This document shows, piece by piece, positions 7,646 through 18,926 of a stretch of DNA of 64,000 nt. Made by a program: the position numbers and the translations under genes. This stretch comes from DATLGB01 sp038258425 (GTDB lineage: Bacteria > Actinomycetota > Thermoleophilia > Solirubrobacterales > Solirubrobacteraceae), in assembly GCA_038258425.1 (NCBI GenBank), contig JBBSPV010000017.1, positions 1 to 64,000 on the forward strand, written 5' to 3'. The notes below the pieces were generated by a model that did no database searches, had not been told where the DNA came from, and worked only from the letters and a program-made list of their open reading frames with translations. Positions within the stretch are counted from its first letter, which is position 1; each line of letters begins with the position of its first letter.

Positions 7646-9001
7646 TTGAGCCCCGCAGACGCCGACCCGCCCCAGACCACCGACGAGGTCCTCGCCTACG
7701 TCGAGGATCACGAGATCCGCTTCATCAGACTCTGGTTCACCGACATCCTCGGCCGGCTGAAGTCCTTCTCGATCAACGCCGCCGAGCTCACGGACGCCTT
7801 CCAGGGCGGGATGGGCTTCGACGGGTCCTCCGTCACCGGCTTCAACCCGATCGAGGAGTCGGACATGATCGCGGTGCCCGACGCGAGCACGTTCGCGATG
7901 GTCCCGTGGCGCGCCGCGGACGCCGCCGGCGGCGTCGCCCGGATGTTCGCCGACATCCGCACGCCCGAGGGCCAGCCCTACGAGGGCGATCCGCGCCACG
8001 TGCTGCGGCGCGCCGAGGGACGCATGAAGGACATGGGGTTCGACCACTTCTTCGTCGGCCCCGAGCTCGAGTACTTCTACTTCCGCGACGCGAAGTCGAC
8101 CGAGGTGCTCGACGAGGGAGGCTACTTCGACCTCACGACGCTCGACGCCGGCTCCGACGTCCGCCGCGACACCGTGCTCGCGCTCGAGCAGCTCGGCATC
8201 CACGTGGAGTACTCCCACCACGAGGTCGGCCCGTCCCAGCACGAGATCGACATCCGCTACGCGGACGCGCTGAAGATGGCCGACGACTGCATGACCTATC
8301 GCATCACGGTCAAGGAGTACGCGCTGAAGTACGGCTGGCACGCGACGTTCATGCCCAAGCCGCTGTTCGGCGAGAACGGCTCGGGCATGCACACGCACAT
8401 GAGCCTGTTCCGCGGCGAGCGCAACGCGTTCTACGACGAACAGGACCCGTGGCACCTCTCCGACGTGGGCAAGGCCTTCATCGCCGGCCAGCTGCGCCAC
8501 GCGCGCGAGATCTGCTCGATCTTCGCCCAGTGGGTGAACTCCTACAAGCGGCTCGTGCCGGGCTACGAGGCGCCGGTGTACTCCGCCTGGAGCCGGCGCA
8601 ACCGCTCGGCGCTCGTGCGCGTGCCCCAGCACCACCCGGGCAAGGAGCCGACCACGCGGATGGAGCTGCGCTGCCCCGACCCGGCGTGCAACCCGTACCT
8701 GACCTTCGCCGTGCTCCTGCACGCCGGCCTGGACGGCATCGAGAAGGGCTACGAGCTCCCCGAGCCGATGGAGAAGAACCTCTACCACCTGAGCCCGGAC
8801 GAGCGGCGCCGGCTGGGCATCGAGCAGCTGCCGGAGACACTCGGCGAGGCGATCGAGCTGACCTCGGAGTCCGAGCTGTGCCTGCGCGCCCTCGGCGAGC
8901 ACGTGTTCAACCGCTACGTCGAGATCAAGCGCTCCGAATGGGAGGACTACCGCGTGCAGGTCACGCCGTGGGAGCTCGACCGCTACCTGTCGATCCTCTA
9001 G
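7646..9001 (+). CDS. glnA: Type I glutamine synthetase
   Basis: The 451-residue enzyme makes glutamine from glutamate, ammonia and ATP. It shows the GS signatures MGFDGSS (57-62 region), the metal and substrate motif VGPELEYFYF, the ATP-site NGSGMHTHMS (about 243-252) and the RNRSALVRVP arginine loop. The length fits the shorter GSI-alpha class. A Tyr is present in KNLYHLSPDE (Tyr380) where GSI-beta enzymes are adenylylated, so regulation by adenylylation cannot be excluded. No ATG is available. TTG 7646 is chosen because TACGCT (7631-7636) lies 9 nt upstream, giving a leaderless message. The upstream TGTCC array suggests tight transcriptional control. A gamma-glutamyl-amine ligase paralog is the main alternative. 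Confidence 0.9.
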   Translation: MSPADADPPQTTDEVLAYVEDHEIRFIRLWFTDILGRLKSFSINAAELTDAFQGGMGFDGSSVTGFNPIEESDMIAVPDASTFAMVPWRAADAAGGVARMFADIRTPEGQPYEGDPRHVLRRAEGRMKDMGFDHFFVGPELEYFYFRDAKSTEVLDEGGYFDLTTLDAGSDVRRDTVLALEQLGIHVEYSHHEVGPSQHEIDIRYADALKMADDCMTYRITVKEYALKYGWHATFMPKPLFGENGSGMHTHMSLFRGERNAFYDEQDPWHLSDVGKAFIAGQLRHAREICSIFAQWVNSYKRLVPGYEAPVYSAWSRRNRSALVRVPQHHPGKEPTTRMELRCPDPACNPYLTFAVLLHAGLDGIEKGYELPEPMEKNLYHLSPDERRRLGIEQLPETLGEAIELTSESELCLRALGEHVFNRYVEIKRSEWEDYRVQVTPWELDRYLSIL

Positions 9002-9004
9002 GGA

Positions 9005-10963
<1,959 letters not shown>

Positions 10964-11040
10964 GTGACATCGATCGAAGGTCTGAGCTTGCGAGGACCGG
11001 AGAGCGAAACCGCTTCCCCGTCCGTGCGACGATACCTCGC

Positions 11041-11438
11041 ATGTCCCACCACCGCGAAGCCATCAGTGCGTCCGGGGCGCCCGACGCCGTCGGTCCCTAC
11101 GTGCACGCCGTCCGGGCCGACGGGCTCGTCTTCGTCTCCGGTCAGATCCCGCTGCACCCCGAGAGCGGGGAGCTCGTGGGGGAGACGGCGGCCCAGCAGG
11201 CGCACCAGTGCCTGAAGAACCTGTCGGCGATCGCGCAGGCCGCAGGCTGCTCCCTGGCCGCCGACGCGGTGAAGTGCACGGTCTACCTCGCCGACATGGG
11301 CGACTTCGGCGAGGTCAACGACGTCTACGCCGCGTACTTCGACGCGGACGCGCTCCCGGCCCGCGTCGCGTACGGCGTCGTCGCGCTGCCGCGGGGCGCC
11401 CGGGTCGAAATCGACGCGGTGCTGGCGGTGCCGGACTG

Positions 11439-11439
<1 letters not shown>
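11041..11439 (+). CDS. ridA: RidA enamine/imine deaminase
   Basis: The 132-residue protein is a RidA/YjgF-family deaminase that hydrolyses the reactive enamines and imines released by PLP enzymes. Family motifs visible are GPYVHAVRADGLVFVSGQIP, CLKNLSAIAQAAG, KCTVYLADM and the active-site Arg in PARVAYGV (R108). ATG 11041 has little or no leader (GATACCTCGC precedes it). The next gene is threonine dehydratase, starting inside the ridA stop codon (TGATG). Since RidA removes the 2-aminoacrylate and 2-aminocrotonate made by that enzyme, the pair is a functional unit. A second, broken ridA copy lies at 46067-46458. Confidence 0.94.
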
Positions 11440-12599
<1,160 letters not shown>

Positions 12600-12663
12600 G
12601 CCGGGCCGGCGCGCCGGTACCCTTTCAGGGTCGAGTCCCGAGAAAGCGAGCATCCTTCCCCGC

Positions 12664-13875
12664 ATGGCCGTTCTGACGCCGTACACCGAGAAGACCGACG
12701 AGCAGCGCGCGATCATCGAGATGGTCCGCCAGTTCGTCGACGAGCAGATCCTCCCACAGGCCGCGCACTACGACGCGGCGGACGAGTTCCCGGCGCCGAT
12801 CGTCGACCAGATGAAGGAGCTCGGGCTCTTCGGGGTGACGATCCCGGAGGAGTACGGCGGGATGGGGCTGGACCTCACGACCTACGCGATGATCGTCGAG
12901 GAGCTCTCGCGGGGCTGGATCTCGATCTCGGGCGTCGTGAACACGCACTTCATCGGCTCCTACCTGCTCATGAAGTTCGGGACCGAGGCGCAGAAGCAGC
13001 ACCTGCTCCCGCGCATGGCCACCGGGGAGATCCGGGCCGCCTTCTCGCTGTCCGAGCCCGAGCTCGGGTCCGACGTACAGGCGATCAAGACGGCCGCCAA
13101 GCGCGTCGACGGCGACGCCTTCGAGATCAACGGCCAGAAGATGTGGGTCACCAACGGCCTGATGTCCGGCGTCGTCTTCACGCTCGTCAAGACCGATCCC
13201 GACGCCCAGCCGGCCCATCGCGGGATGACGTGCTTCATCTGCGAGAAGGAGCCCGGCGCGGGGCACAACACGGGCGCCTTCGCGGGCCTCGACGTCCCGC
13301 CGAAGCTCAAGAAGATGGGCTACAAGGGCGTCGAGTCCACCGAGCTGGTCTTCGACGGATACCGCTGCCCGGCCGACATGGTCCTCGGCGGCGAGGCCGA
13401 CGGGCTCAACCGGGGCTTCGGGCAGATGATGGACGCGCTCGAGGTCGGTCGCGTCAACGTCGCGGCCCGCGGCGTCGGGATCGCCCAGCGCGCCCTTGAG
13501 CTGGCCCTTCGCTACAGCCAGGAGCGCAAGGCGTTCGGCAAGCCCATCGCCGAGCACCAGGCGATCCAGTTCAAGCTCGCCGACATGGCCACGAAGGTCG
13601 AGGCCGCCCGGCTGGTCACGCTCAAGGCCGCGCGCCTCAAGGACGCCGGCGAGCGCTCCGATCTCGAGGCCGGCATGGCCAAGCTCCTCGCGTCCGAGAC
13701 CGGCAAGGAGTGCGTGGAGGACTGCTTCCGCATCCACGGCGGCTACGGCTACTCGAAGGAGTACGAGATCGAGCGGCTCTACCGCGACGCGCCGTTGCTG
13801 CTCATCGGCGAGGGCACATCGGAGATCCAGCGCATGGTGATCGGCAAGAAGCTCCTGCAACGCCACAAGATCTGA
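12664..13875 (+). CDS. Acyl-CoA dehydrogenase
   Basis: A 403-residue FAD-dependent acyl-CoA dehydrogenase. Signatures are AFSLSEPELGSDVQAIKT (flavin loop), KMWVTNG, SQERKAFGKPIAEHQAIQFKLADM and the C-terminal IGEGTSEIQRM, where E383 occupies the usual catalytic-base position. ATG 12664 follows a TACCCT hexamer (12618-12623) with a leader of about 35 nt and no strong ribosome site. The substrate cannot be read from sequence. Because the ethylmalonyl-CoA genes are 3-14 kb away and that pathway needs a methylsuccinyl-CoA dehydrogenase, this gene is a candidate. General fatty-acid oxidation is equally possible. Confidence 0.88.
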   Translation: MAVLTPYTEKTDEQRAIIEMVRQFVDEQILPQAAHYDAADEFPAPIVDQMKELGLFGVTIPEEYGGMGLDLTTYAMIVEELSRGWISISGVVNTHFIGSYLLMKFGTEAQKQHLLPRMATGEIRAAFSLSEPELGSDVQAIKTAAKRVDGDAFEINGQKMWVTNGLMSGVVFTLVKTDPDAQPAHRGMTCFICEKEPGAGHNTGAFAGLDVPPKLKKMGYKGVESTELVFDGYRCPADMVLGGEADGLNRGFGQMMDALEVGRVNVAARGVGIAQRALELALRYSQERKAFGKPIAEHQAIQFKLADMATKVEAARLVTLKAARLKDAGERSDLEAGMAKLLASETGKECVEDCFRIHGGYGYSKEYEIERLYRDAPLLLIGEGTSEIQRMVIGKKLLQRHKI

Positions 13876-13883
13876 GCCGGCGG

Positions 13884-14258
13884 ATGACCTCCTCAGACAC
13901 CAGGGCCCTGGTCGCGAAGGCCGTCACGGACGTGCAGGCGCAGGTTCCCGCCCTCGCGAACCTCAAGCTCGTGATGGAGCTCGAGCTGCGCGGGCGCGGC
14001 GACGTCCAGCTCTACCGCGTGGAACTGCCCGGCCCCAAGATCACCAAGGACATCGCCTCGGACGCGAAGGTTCGGCTGTCCATCCCGCGCTCGCACTTCA
14101 ACGAGCTCGTCGAGCACGGGCGGCTGCGCCAGTGGCGCGAGGCCTTCCAGTCCGGCGTCGCCCGCGCCACGGGGCCGCCCCAGACGCTCAAGCTCATCGA
14201 GACCGTCGTGGCCAAGCAGGAGGAGCGCGACCGCACCCGCCGCGCGCGGGCGCACTAG
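13884..14258 (+). CDS. Small SCP2-like protein
   Basis: This 124-residue protein starts 8 bases after the acyl-CoA dehydrogenase stop and is probably cotranscribed. The middle (LELRGRGDVQLYRVELPG ... DAKVRLSIPRSHFNELVEHG) has the strand-helix pattern and the 'ARATG' ending of SCP2 sterol-carrier-like lipid-binding proteins, but similarity is faint to my eye. The C-terminus is basic (RDRTRRARAH). No signal peptide or membrane segment is seen. A role in handling acyl-CoA or lipid substrates would fit the neighbour. Confidence 0.6.
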   Translation: MTSSDTRALVAKAVTDVQAQVPALANLKLVMELELRGRGDVQLYRVELPGPKITKDIASDAKVRLSIPRSHFNELVEHGRLRQWREAFQSGVARATGPPQTLKLIETVVAKQEERDRTRRARAH

Positions 14259-14276
14259 ACGCGCACGCGGCGTCGC

Positions 14277-15038
14277 TCAGCCGGGCTGACAGGTGGGGCA
14301 GGACCAGGTCGTCCTGCCGCCCACCTGGTCCTTGCGCATCGGCGCCCCGTCCCGCGGGCACCGCTCGCCGGCCCCGCGGTGGGGGATGATCTCGCCCTTG
14401 TGGACGCCGCCGAGGCGGATGGCGTCGGCGATGGCGGCGCGCAGATGCCGGTGCAGGCGCCGCAGCTCCGTGTCGGTGAGCTCACCGGCCGGCCGCCGAG
14501 GGGCGAGCTTCGCGCGCCACAGCACCTCGTCGGCGAGCAGGTTGCCGACGCCGGCGATCACGCCCTGGTTCAGCAGCCGTGCCTTCAGCGGCGCCGTGCC
14601 CTTGCCGACCCGGCGCTTGAACTCGGCCAGGCCGACCTCGCCGGCGTCCGGGCCGACGTGGGAGAAGTCCGGCTCGATCAGCGCACGGCTGAGACGCCGC
14701 TTGTCCTGGAGGATGAGCCGCGTGCCGTCGGCGAACTCGAGGGTGAAGCGGGGGTGGGTGGGATGTTCTCGCGGCGCCGGCTCGCCGTCGACGACGATCC
14801 GCCCCGCCATGCCGAGGTGCAGGCCGAGGTCGGGGCCGTCCCCGTCCGTCTCGACCCAGAGGAACTTCCCGCGCCGGTGCGCGCTGGTGAGCCGCCGGCC
14901 CTCGAGCGCGGCGGCGATCTCGCCCGGAGCGTGGGGGCGGCAGACGTAGGTGTCGGCGTCGTCGACCGCGGTGATCTCGCGGCCGAGCGCCCGCTCGATC
15001 TGCTGGCGTGCGCGTTCGGCCTCGGGCAGCTCGGGCAT
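14277..15038 (-). CDS. Fpg/Nei-family DNA glycosylase
   Basis: A 253-residue bifunctional base-excision glycosylase/AP lyase. The N-terminal Pro-Glu (MPELPEAER) supplies the catalytic proline and E3, and K58 in HRRGKFLWVE is the conserved beta-lyase helper. The helix-two-turn-helix KARLLNQGVIAGVGNLLADEVLW is intact. In the C-terminal zinc finger, the second cysteine is replaced: ligands would be C227, D230, C247 and C250. Whether it acts on 8-oxoguanine (MutM) or oxidised pyrimidines (Nei) is not decided here. ATG 15038 has TAGATT 6 nt upstream, so it is probably leaderless. Confidence 0.9.
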   Translation of the reverse strand: MPELPEAERARQQIERALGREITAVDDADTYVCRPHAPGEIAAALEGRRLTSAHRRGKFLWVETDGDGPDLGLHLGMAGRIVVDGEPAPREHPTHPRFTLEFADGTRLILQDKRRLSRALIEPDFSHVGPDAGEVGLAEFKRRVGKGTAPLKARLLNQGVIAGVGNLLADEVLWRAKLAPRRPAGELTDTELRRLHRHLRAAIADAIRLGGVHKGEIIPHRGAGERCPRDGAPMRKDQVGGRTTWSCPTCQPG

Positions 15039-15044
15039 CGAGGG

Positions 15045-15050
15045 AATCTA
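15045..15050 (-). promoter_or_regulatory. -10 element of the Fpg/Nei gene
   Basis: TAGATT on the minus strand, 6 nt before ATG 15038, predicts a leaderless transcript. Confidence 0.55.
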
Positions 15051-15071
15051 CGGCGCCCGCGGGCGCACGGG

Positions 15072-15815
15072 TCAGCCGCCGGGGAGACCGGCGTCGACGA
15101 TCAGCCAGCGGCCATCGGGGCGGCGGGTGATGCGTCCACTCTCGGCGAGGCGGCGCAGCGCCGTCGTGACGCTCGGTCGCCGGGCGGCGACCAGCGGGGC
15201 CAGCACGGAGTGGGTGAGGAAGTCCGGGAGCACGATCCCCGCCGGCGTCACCACGCCCCAGCGCTCGGCGAGGAGGCCCACGACCGCGACGAGCCGCTCG
15301 TCCATGGACGCCCACTGGGCGATCACGAGCTGGCGGCCGGCCATCTGGGTGCGCTGCGCGGATGCGGAGAGCAGCTCGGCGCTGAGCTCGGGCAGCGCCG
15401 CCGCCTCGACGAGCAGGCGCAGGTCCAGCAAGGCGACCGTCACGTCCTCGACGGCCCGCCAGGTCGTGTTGCGCGCGTCGCGCCACGGCTGCACGACGTC
15501 CCCGGGCCCGAGCAGCTCGCCGCCCACGCGGTGCTCGGCGGAGACGAGGCGCAGGATCGTTCCCGTGGCGATGACGAAGCCGTAGAGGCCGGGCGGCGAC
15601 GCGTCGGCCTGCGCGTCCCAGGTCCCCCGCCGGATCGCCAGCACGCGCGTCTGGATCCGGCGCGCCACGCCCAGGCGATCGTCCGCGAGCCGGTCGCCGA
15701 GCCCGGGCACGGCGTCGAGCAGCGGTATCCGTGCGGCGAGGTGGCGCCCGCGCCGCGGCGACCGGCCGGCCGGCGGATGGGGTGCGGAGTGAGGTGAGGG
15801 GGGTTCGGCGAGCAT
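15072..15815 (-). CDS. Crp/Fnr-family transcription regulator
   Basis: The 247-residue protein has a cyclic-nucleotide-binding-like jelly roll (GLYGFVIATGTILRLV ... LGPGDVVQPW) at about residues 30-150. A winged helix follows at about 160-240 (LPDFLTHSVLAPLVAARRPSVTTALRRLAESGRITRR). The canonical cAMP phosphate-binding cassette is not obvious, so the effector is unknown. The N-terminus is Pro/Arg-rich, and the first 25 residues may be over-extended. It lies upstream of the Fpg/Nei gene on the same strand but that gene has its own promoter. Confidence 0.82.
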   Translation of the reverse strand: MLAEPPSPHSAPHPPAGRSPRRGRHLAARIPLLDAVPGLGDRLADDRLGVARRIQTRVLAIRRGTWDAQADASPPGLYGFVIATGTILRLVSAEHRVGGELLGPGDVVQPWRDARNTTWRAVEDVTVALLDLRLLVEAAALPELSAELLSASAQRTQMAGRQLVIAQWASMDERLVAVVGLLAERWGVVTPAGIVLPDFLTHSVLAPLVAARRPSVTTALRRLAESGRITRRPDGRWLIVDAGLPGG

Positions 15816-15951
15816 CGCGGACGTACGGGACTGAGGCTCCCGGCCGCCCGGCCGCCCGGCCGGGGGCGAAGGACTTCCGATGTCTACGGTGCGCCGGCGC
15901 CGACCCTGTCCGAGCCGCGCCCACGCGGACCTGCAGCTTCCAATCTAGCGA

Positions 15952-16878
15952 TCAGGCGCCGAGTCCCGCCGCCCGTCCGGCCGCGCTCAGGCGCTCGGCC
16001 ATCTTGCGGTTCGCCTCGTCGATCATCTCCCCGTCGAACATCGCCGCGCCCTGGCCGGCGCGGCCCGCGTCGGCGTAGGCGGCGAGCATCGCCTCGGCCC
16101 GCTCCCACTCCTCCCGGGTCGGGGTGAATACGTCGTTGACGACCTCGATCTGGCCCGGATGGATCGTCCATTTGCCGTCGAGGCCGAGGGCGCGCACGAG
16201 CCGGGCGCGTTCCCGCAGGCCGTCGCGGTCCTCGACCGCCGCGTAGGGGCCGTCGATGGCCTGGATCCCGGCCGCCCGGGCAGCGACCACGAGCCGCGAG
16301 TAGAGGTAGTTGAGGTGGTCGCCGGGGTAGCCGTCCGGCGTCCCGCCGATCGTCGTGATGGGGATCCCGATCGCCGCGGAGTAGTCGCCCGGGCCGAAGA
16401 TCAGCGTCTGCATCCGGTCCGAGGCCGTGGCGATCGCCTCGCAGGCGATCAGGCCCTGGGCGTCCTCGATCTGGGCCTCGATCCCGATCCGCCCGACCTC
16501 CCACCCGCGCGCGAGCTCGATCTGGGCGAGCAGCTTGGCGGTCATCTCCACGTCGCCGGGCGTCCGGACCTTGGGCAGCATGATCGCGTCGAGGCGGTCG
16601 CCGGCCTGCTCGACGACCCCGATGAGGTCCTTGTAGTAGTGCGGCGTGTCCGTGCCGTTGACGCGCACCACGACGGTCGGGGCGGCGAATTCGAGGTCGT
16701 GCAGGGCCCGGATGACCTGCGCCCGGGCCGCGTCCTTGCCGTCCTGGGCGACCGCGTCCTCGAGGTCGAGGAAGACCTGGTCGGCCTGCAGCCCGGCGGC
16801 CTTGGCGAGGAAGCGCTCGCTCGACCCGGGCACGCTGTGGCAGCTGCGGCGGGGGCGGGCGGTGGGGGAGGTCGGCAT
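15952..16878 (-). CDS. CitE-like CoA-ester lyase (HpcH/HpaI family), first copy
   Basis: A 308-residue TIM-barrel lyase of the CitE/malyl-CoA lyase group, which cleaves or forms C-C bonds in beta-hydroxyacyl-CoA esters with Mg2+. Motifs are CHSVPGSSERFLAKA, the acid pair VFLDLEDAV, a metal-ligand segment IGIEAQIEDAQGLI and FGPGDYSAAIG. In ethylmalonyl-CoA organisms a second Mcl-like protein acts as (S)-malyl-CoA thioesterase, so either lyase or thioesterase activity is possible. ATG 16878 has TAGGCT (16888-16893) 9 nt upstream. A second paralog lies 0.4 kb away on the same strand. Confidence 0.88.
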   Translation of the reverse strand: MPTSPTARPRRSCHSVPGSSERFLAKAAGLQADQVFLDLEDAVAQDGKDAARAQVIRALHDLEFAAPTVVVRVNGTDTPHYYKDLIGVVEQAGDRLDAIMLPKVRTPGDVEMTAKLLAQIELARGWEVGRIGIEAQIEDAQGLIACEAIATASDRMQTLIFGPGDYSAAIGIPITTIGGTPDGYPGDHLNYLYSRLVVAARAAGIQAIDGPYAAVEDRDGLRERARLVRALGLDGKWTIHPGQIEVVNDVFTPTREEWERAEAMLAAYADAGRAGQGAAMFDGEMIDEANRKMAERLSAAGRAAGLGA

Positions 16879-16887
16879 CGGCGCGGC

Positions 16888-16893
16888 AGCCTA
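16888..16893 (-). promoter_or_regulatory. -10 element of first CoA-ester lyase
   Basis: TAGGCT on the minus strand, 9 nt before ATG 16878; a leaderless start is predicted. Confidence 0.5.
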
Positions 16894-17010
16894 CTTCCAC
16901 GCGTCCGTTCCCGGCTGTGGGCGCCCTTCGACGCCGGGCAGCGCTCTCGTTCGGTCTGGTCGAGGTGGTCCTTGACCCGCGCCACGCCGCTACTACCGGG
17001 ACGTGGTCGC

Positions 17011-17289
17011 TCACGCGGACCGTGGGGGTCCGCGGGGCCGCCCACGTCTCTCCATACCGGAGGTGGTCGGCGCGGCGGTCCGCCGCGGACGAAGAGCCAG
17101 AGCCTCGTGGGCCACGACTGCGAAGGCGTCGGGTCGGGCGAGCTGCGTCGCCGCATGCTCGACCCGGTCGCTCGTCGTCTCGTCCGGCGGCTCCCAGCCC
17201 GCGGGCGCGAAGGCCCGGAAGGTCTCGAAGCCGGCCTGCACGAGCCGGCAGCAGGCCGCGGCGTCGTCGGGGCCGGCGGGTCGGATCAC
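17011..17289 (-). pseudogene. Truncated GNAT acetyltransferase fragment
   Basis: GTG 17289 overlaps the stop of the Mcl gene (GTGA), as a coupled gene would. The first 60 residues (MIRPAGPDDAAACCRLVQ ... DAFAVVAHEA) look like the beginning of a GNAT N-acetyltransferase. After that the frame runs into Arg/Pro-rich sequence and stops at 92 residues, without the Arg/Gln-x-x-Gly-x-Gly/Ala acetyl-CoA loop. No other frame in the following 130 bp restores it. I read it as a decayed remnant. Confidence 0.55.
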
Positions 17290-18332
17290 CCGTAGCGCTC
17301 AGCGAGCTCCGGATCCTTCTCGGCGAGCATGTCGGCGAGGTCGACCATGACCTTGGCCTGCTTCCAGGAGGCGTCGTCCTGCATCTTGCCGTCGATCATG
17401 TGTACGCCGCGGCCGTCGGGGATGGCCTCGAGGATCCGCTTGGCGAAGCGGACCTCGTCCGGGTCGGGGGAGAAGACCCGCTTGGCGATGGCGATCTGGA
17501 CGGGATGCAGCGACCAGGTGCCGACGCAGCCGAGGATGTAGGCGGCCCGGAACTGGGCCTCGCAGCCCGCGACGTCCTTGATGTCGCCGTAGGGCCCGTA
17601 GAAGGGCAGGGCGCCGACGGCCGTGCAGGCGTCCACCATGCGGGCGATCGTGTAGTGCCAGGGGTCCTGCTGGTAGGTGGCGCGCGGGGCGTCGGGGGCG
17701 TCGGCGGCCGGGTCGGCGATGGAGACGTAGCCGGGGTGCCCGCCGCCGACGCGCGTCGTCTTCATGCGCCGGGACGCCGCGAGATCGGCGGGACCGAGCG
17801 AGACGCCCTGGATGCGCGGGGAGGCGGCCACGATCTCCTCGACGTGCGCCACCCCCTGGGCGGTCTCGAGGATCGGGTGCAGCAGGATCGGGCGCGAGAC
17901 ACCGTGGCGCGCCTCGAGCTGGGCGACGATGCGGTCGGCGTAGTGGATGTCCCACGGGCCCTCGACCTTGGGGATCATGATGACGTCCAGCCGGTTCCCG
18001 ATGCCCTCGATGACCTGCGTGAGGTCGTCGAGCACCCACGGGGACTCGAGCGCGTTGACGCGCGCCCACAGCTGCGTCGAGCCGAGGTCGGTCTCCCGGC
18101 CGACCCGGATGAGGCCGGCGCGGGCGGCCTCCTTGCGGTCGACGGGGACGGCGTCCTCGAGGTTGCCGAGCAGGACGTCGACCGTCGGGGCGATGTCGGG
18201 GACCTTCGCGACCATCTTCTCGTTGGAGAAGTCGAGGAAGTGGATCATCCGCGACGGGAGCACGGGAATCTCGCGCACGGGCTCCGGGGCGTCGAGGGCC
18301 AGCGGCTTGAAGAAGTCCCGGGGAGAACGCAT
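17286..18332 (-). CDS. mcl: Malyl-CoA/beta-methylmalyl-CoA lyase, Chloroflexus type
   Basis: A 348-residue CoA-ester lyase. Segments such as GNLEDAVPVDRKEAAR, WVLDDLTQVIEGIGNRLDVI, IPKVEGPWDIHY, GVSLGPADLAASRRMKTTRV, FYGPYGDIKD and VHMIDGKMQDDASWKQAKV closely resemble what I remember of the malyl-CoA lyase of Chloroflexus, in both length and motif order. The expected reactions are cleavage of malyl-CoA to acetyl-CoA plus glyoxylate and of beta-methylmalyl-CoA to propionyl-CoA plus glyoxylate, the final steps of the ethylmalonyl-CoA pathway. The MaoC hydratase gene is divergent across 27 bp. TATTGT (18340-18345) lies 7 nt before the ATG, so it is leaderless. Confidence 0.92.
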   Translation of the reverse strand: MRSPRDFFKPLALDAPEPVREIPVLPSRMIHFLDFSNEKMVAKVPDIAPTVDVLLGNLEDAVPVDRKEAARAGLIRVGRETDLGSTQLWARVNALESPWVLDDLTQVIEGIGNRLDVIMIPKVEGPWDIHYADRIVAQLEARHGVSRPILLHPILETAQGVAHVEEIVAASPRIQGVSLGPADLAASRRMKTTRVGGGHPGYVSIADPAADAPDAPRATYQQDPWHYTIARMVDACTAVGALPFYGPYGDIKDVAGCEAQFRAAYILGCVGTWSLHPVQIAIAKRVFSPDPDEVRFAKRILEAIPDGRGVHMIDGKMQDDASWKQAKVMVDLADMLAEKDPELAERYG

Positions 18333-18359
18333 CGCCCGGACAATACGATTGCGCGCCCT
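18333..18359. promoter_or_regulatory. 27-bp divergent promoter, mcl / MaoC hydratase
   Basis: Only 27 bp separate the two ATGs. The minus-strand -10 TATTGT occupies 18345-18340 and the plus-strand -10 TACGAT occupies 18344-18349, so they overlap in the central TA. They are 7 and 10 nt from their start codons. The two genes cannot easily be transcribed at the same moment from one copy. Confidence 0.65.
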
Positions 18360-18872
18360 ATGAGCGAGTTCACCACGGATCAGCGCGAGCGAGAGAGCAC
18401 CGGCGGTCACCCATACGGCCGCTACTTCGAGGAGTTCGAGGTCGGCGACGTGTACCGGCACTGGCCGGCGAAGACCGTCACCGAGGCTGACGACCACCTG
18501 TTCTGCCTGATCACCATGAACCACCACCCGCTGCACATCAACGACGTCTACGCGGCGCAGTCCCAGCAGGGTCGCAACGTCGTGGTCGGGCCCTACGTGT
18601 ACTCGCTGGCGCTCGGCATGAGCGTCTCGGACGTGTCCGGCAAGGCGATCGCCAACCTCGCCACGGAGGCCCTCAGCCACCCGGCGCCGGTCTTCCACGG
18701 GGACACGCTGTTCGCCGAGACCGAGGTGCTCGAGACGCGCGAGTCGCGCTCCAAGCCCGACCGCGGGACGGTCAGGGTCCACACCCGCGTGCTCAACCAG
18801 GACGGCGTGCTCGTGGCCGAGTTCAAGCGCCTCGTGCTCGTGCCCCGGCGCGAGCCCGGCCGGCCCGTCTGA
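18360..18872 (+). CDS. MaoC-family hydratase, probable mesaconyl-CoA hydratase
   Basis: A 170-residue single hot-dog-fold dehydratase/hydratase. It has the YFEEFEVGDVYRHWPAKTVTEADD opening, the catalytic MaoC motif NHHPLHINDVYA, and the HPAPVFHGDTLFAETEV strand pair. Paired with Mcl it most likely hydrates mesaconyl-CoA to beta-methylmalyl-CoA. Proteobacterial and Chloroflexus Mch proteins are about twice as long (double hot dog), so this is the short actinobacterial form and may work as a dimer. A generic enoyl-CoA hydratase remains possible. TACGAT lies 10 nt before ATG 18360. Confidence 0.85.
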   Translation: MSEFTTDQRERESTGGHPYGRYFEEFEVGDVYRHWPAKTVTEADDHLFCLITMNHHPLHINDVYAAQSQQGRNVVVGPYVYSLALGMSVSDVSGKAIANLATEALSHPAPVFHGDTLFAETEVLETRESRSKPDRGTVRVHTRVLNQDGVLVAEFKRLVLVPRREPGRPV

Positions 18873-18926
18873 GCCCGGCCCCCGACCTCTCGTATCGGCT
18901 GACACGTTCGCAACCGGCGCGCCGGG

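Noticed and set aside
7091..8902. Minus-strand open frame of 603 codons opposite glnA
   Set aside because: It is a shadow of the strongly conserved glutamine synthetase and HxlR genes. The translation is Val/Leu/Gly/Arg-biased with no family motif, as expected for antisense of G+C-rich codons.
15841..15866. GC-rich octamer repeats (CGGCCGCC) upstream of the Crp-family gene
   Set aside because: Only about three units and simple G+C composition. Not enough to call a functional repeat.
15884..17014. Extended minus-strand 376-codon frame overlapping the first CoA-ester lyase
   Set aside because: It is a different frame from the lyase with Arg/Pro-rich translation, and the lyase frame carries all conserved motifs.
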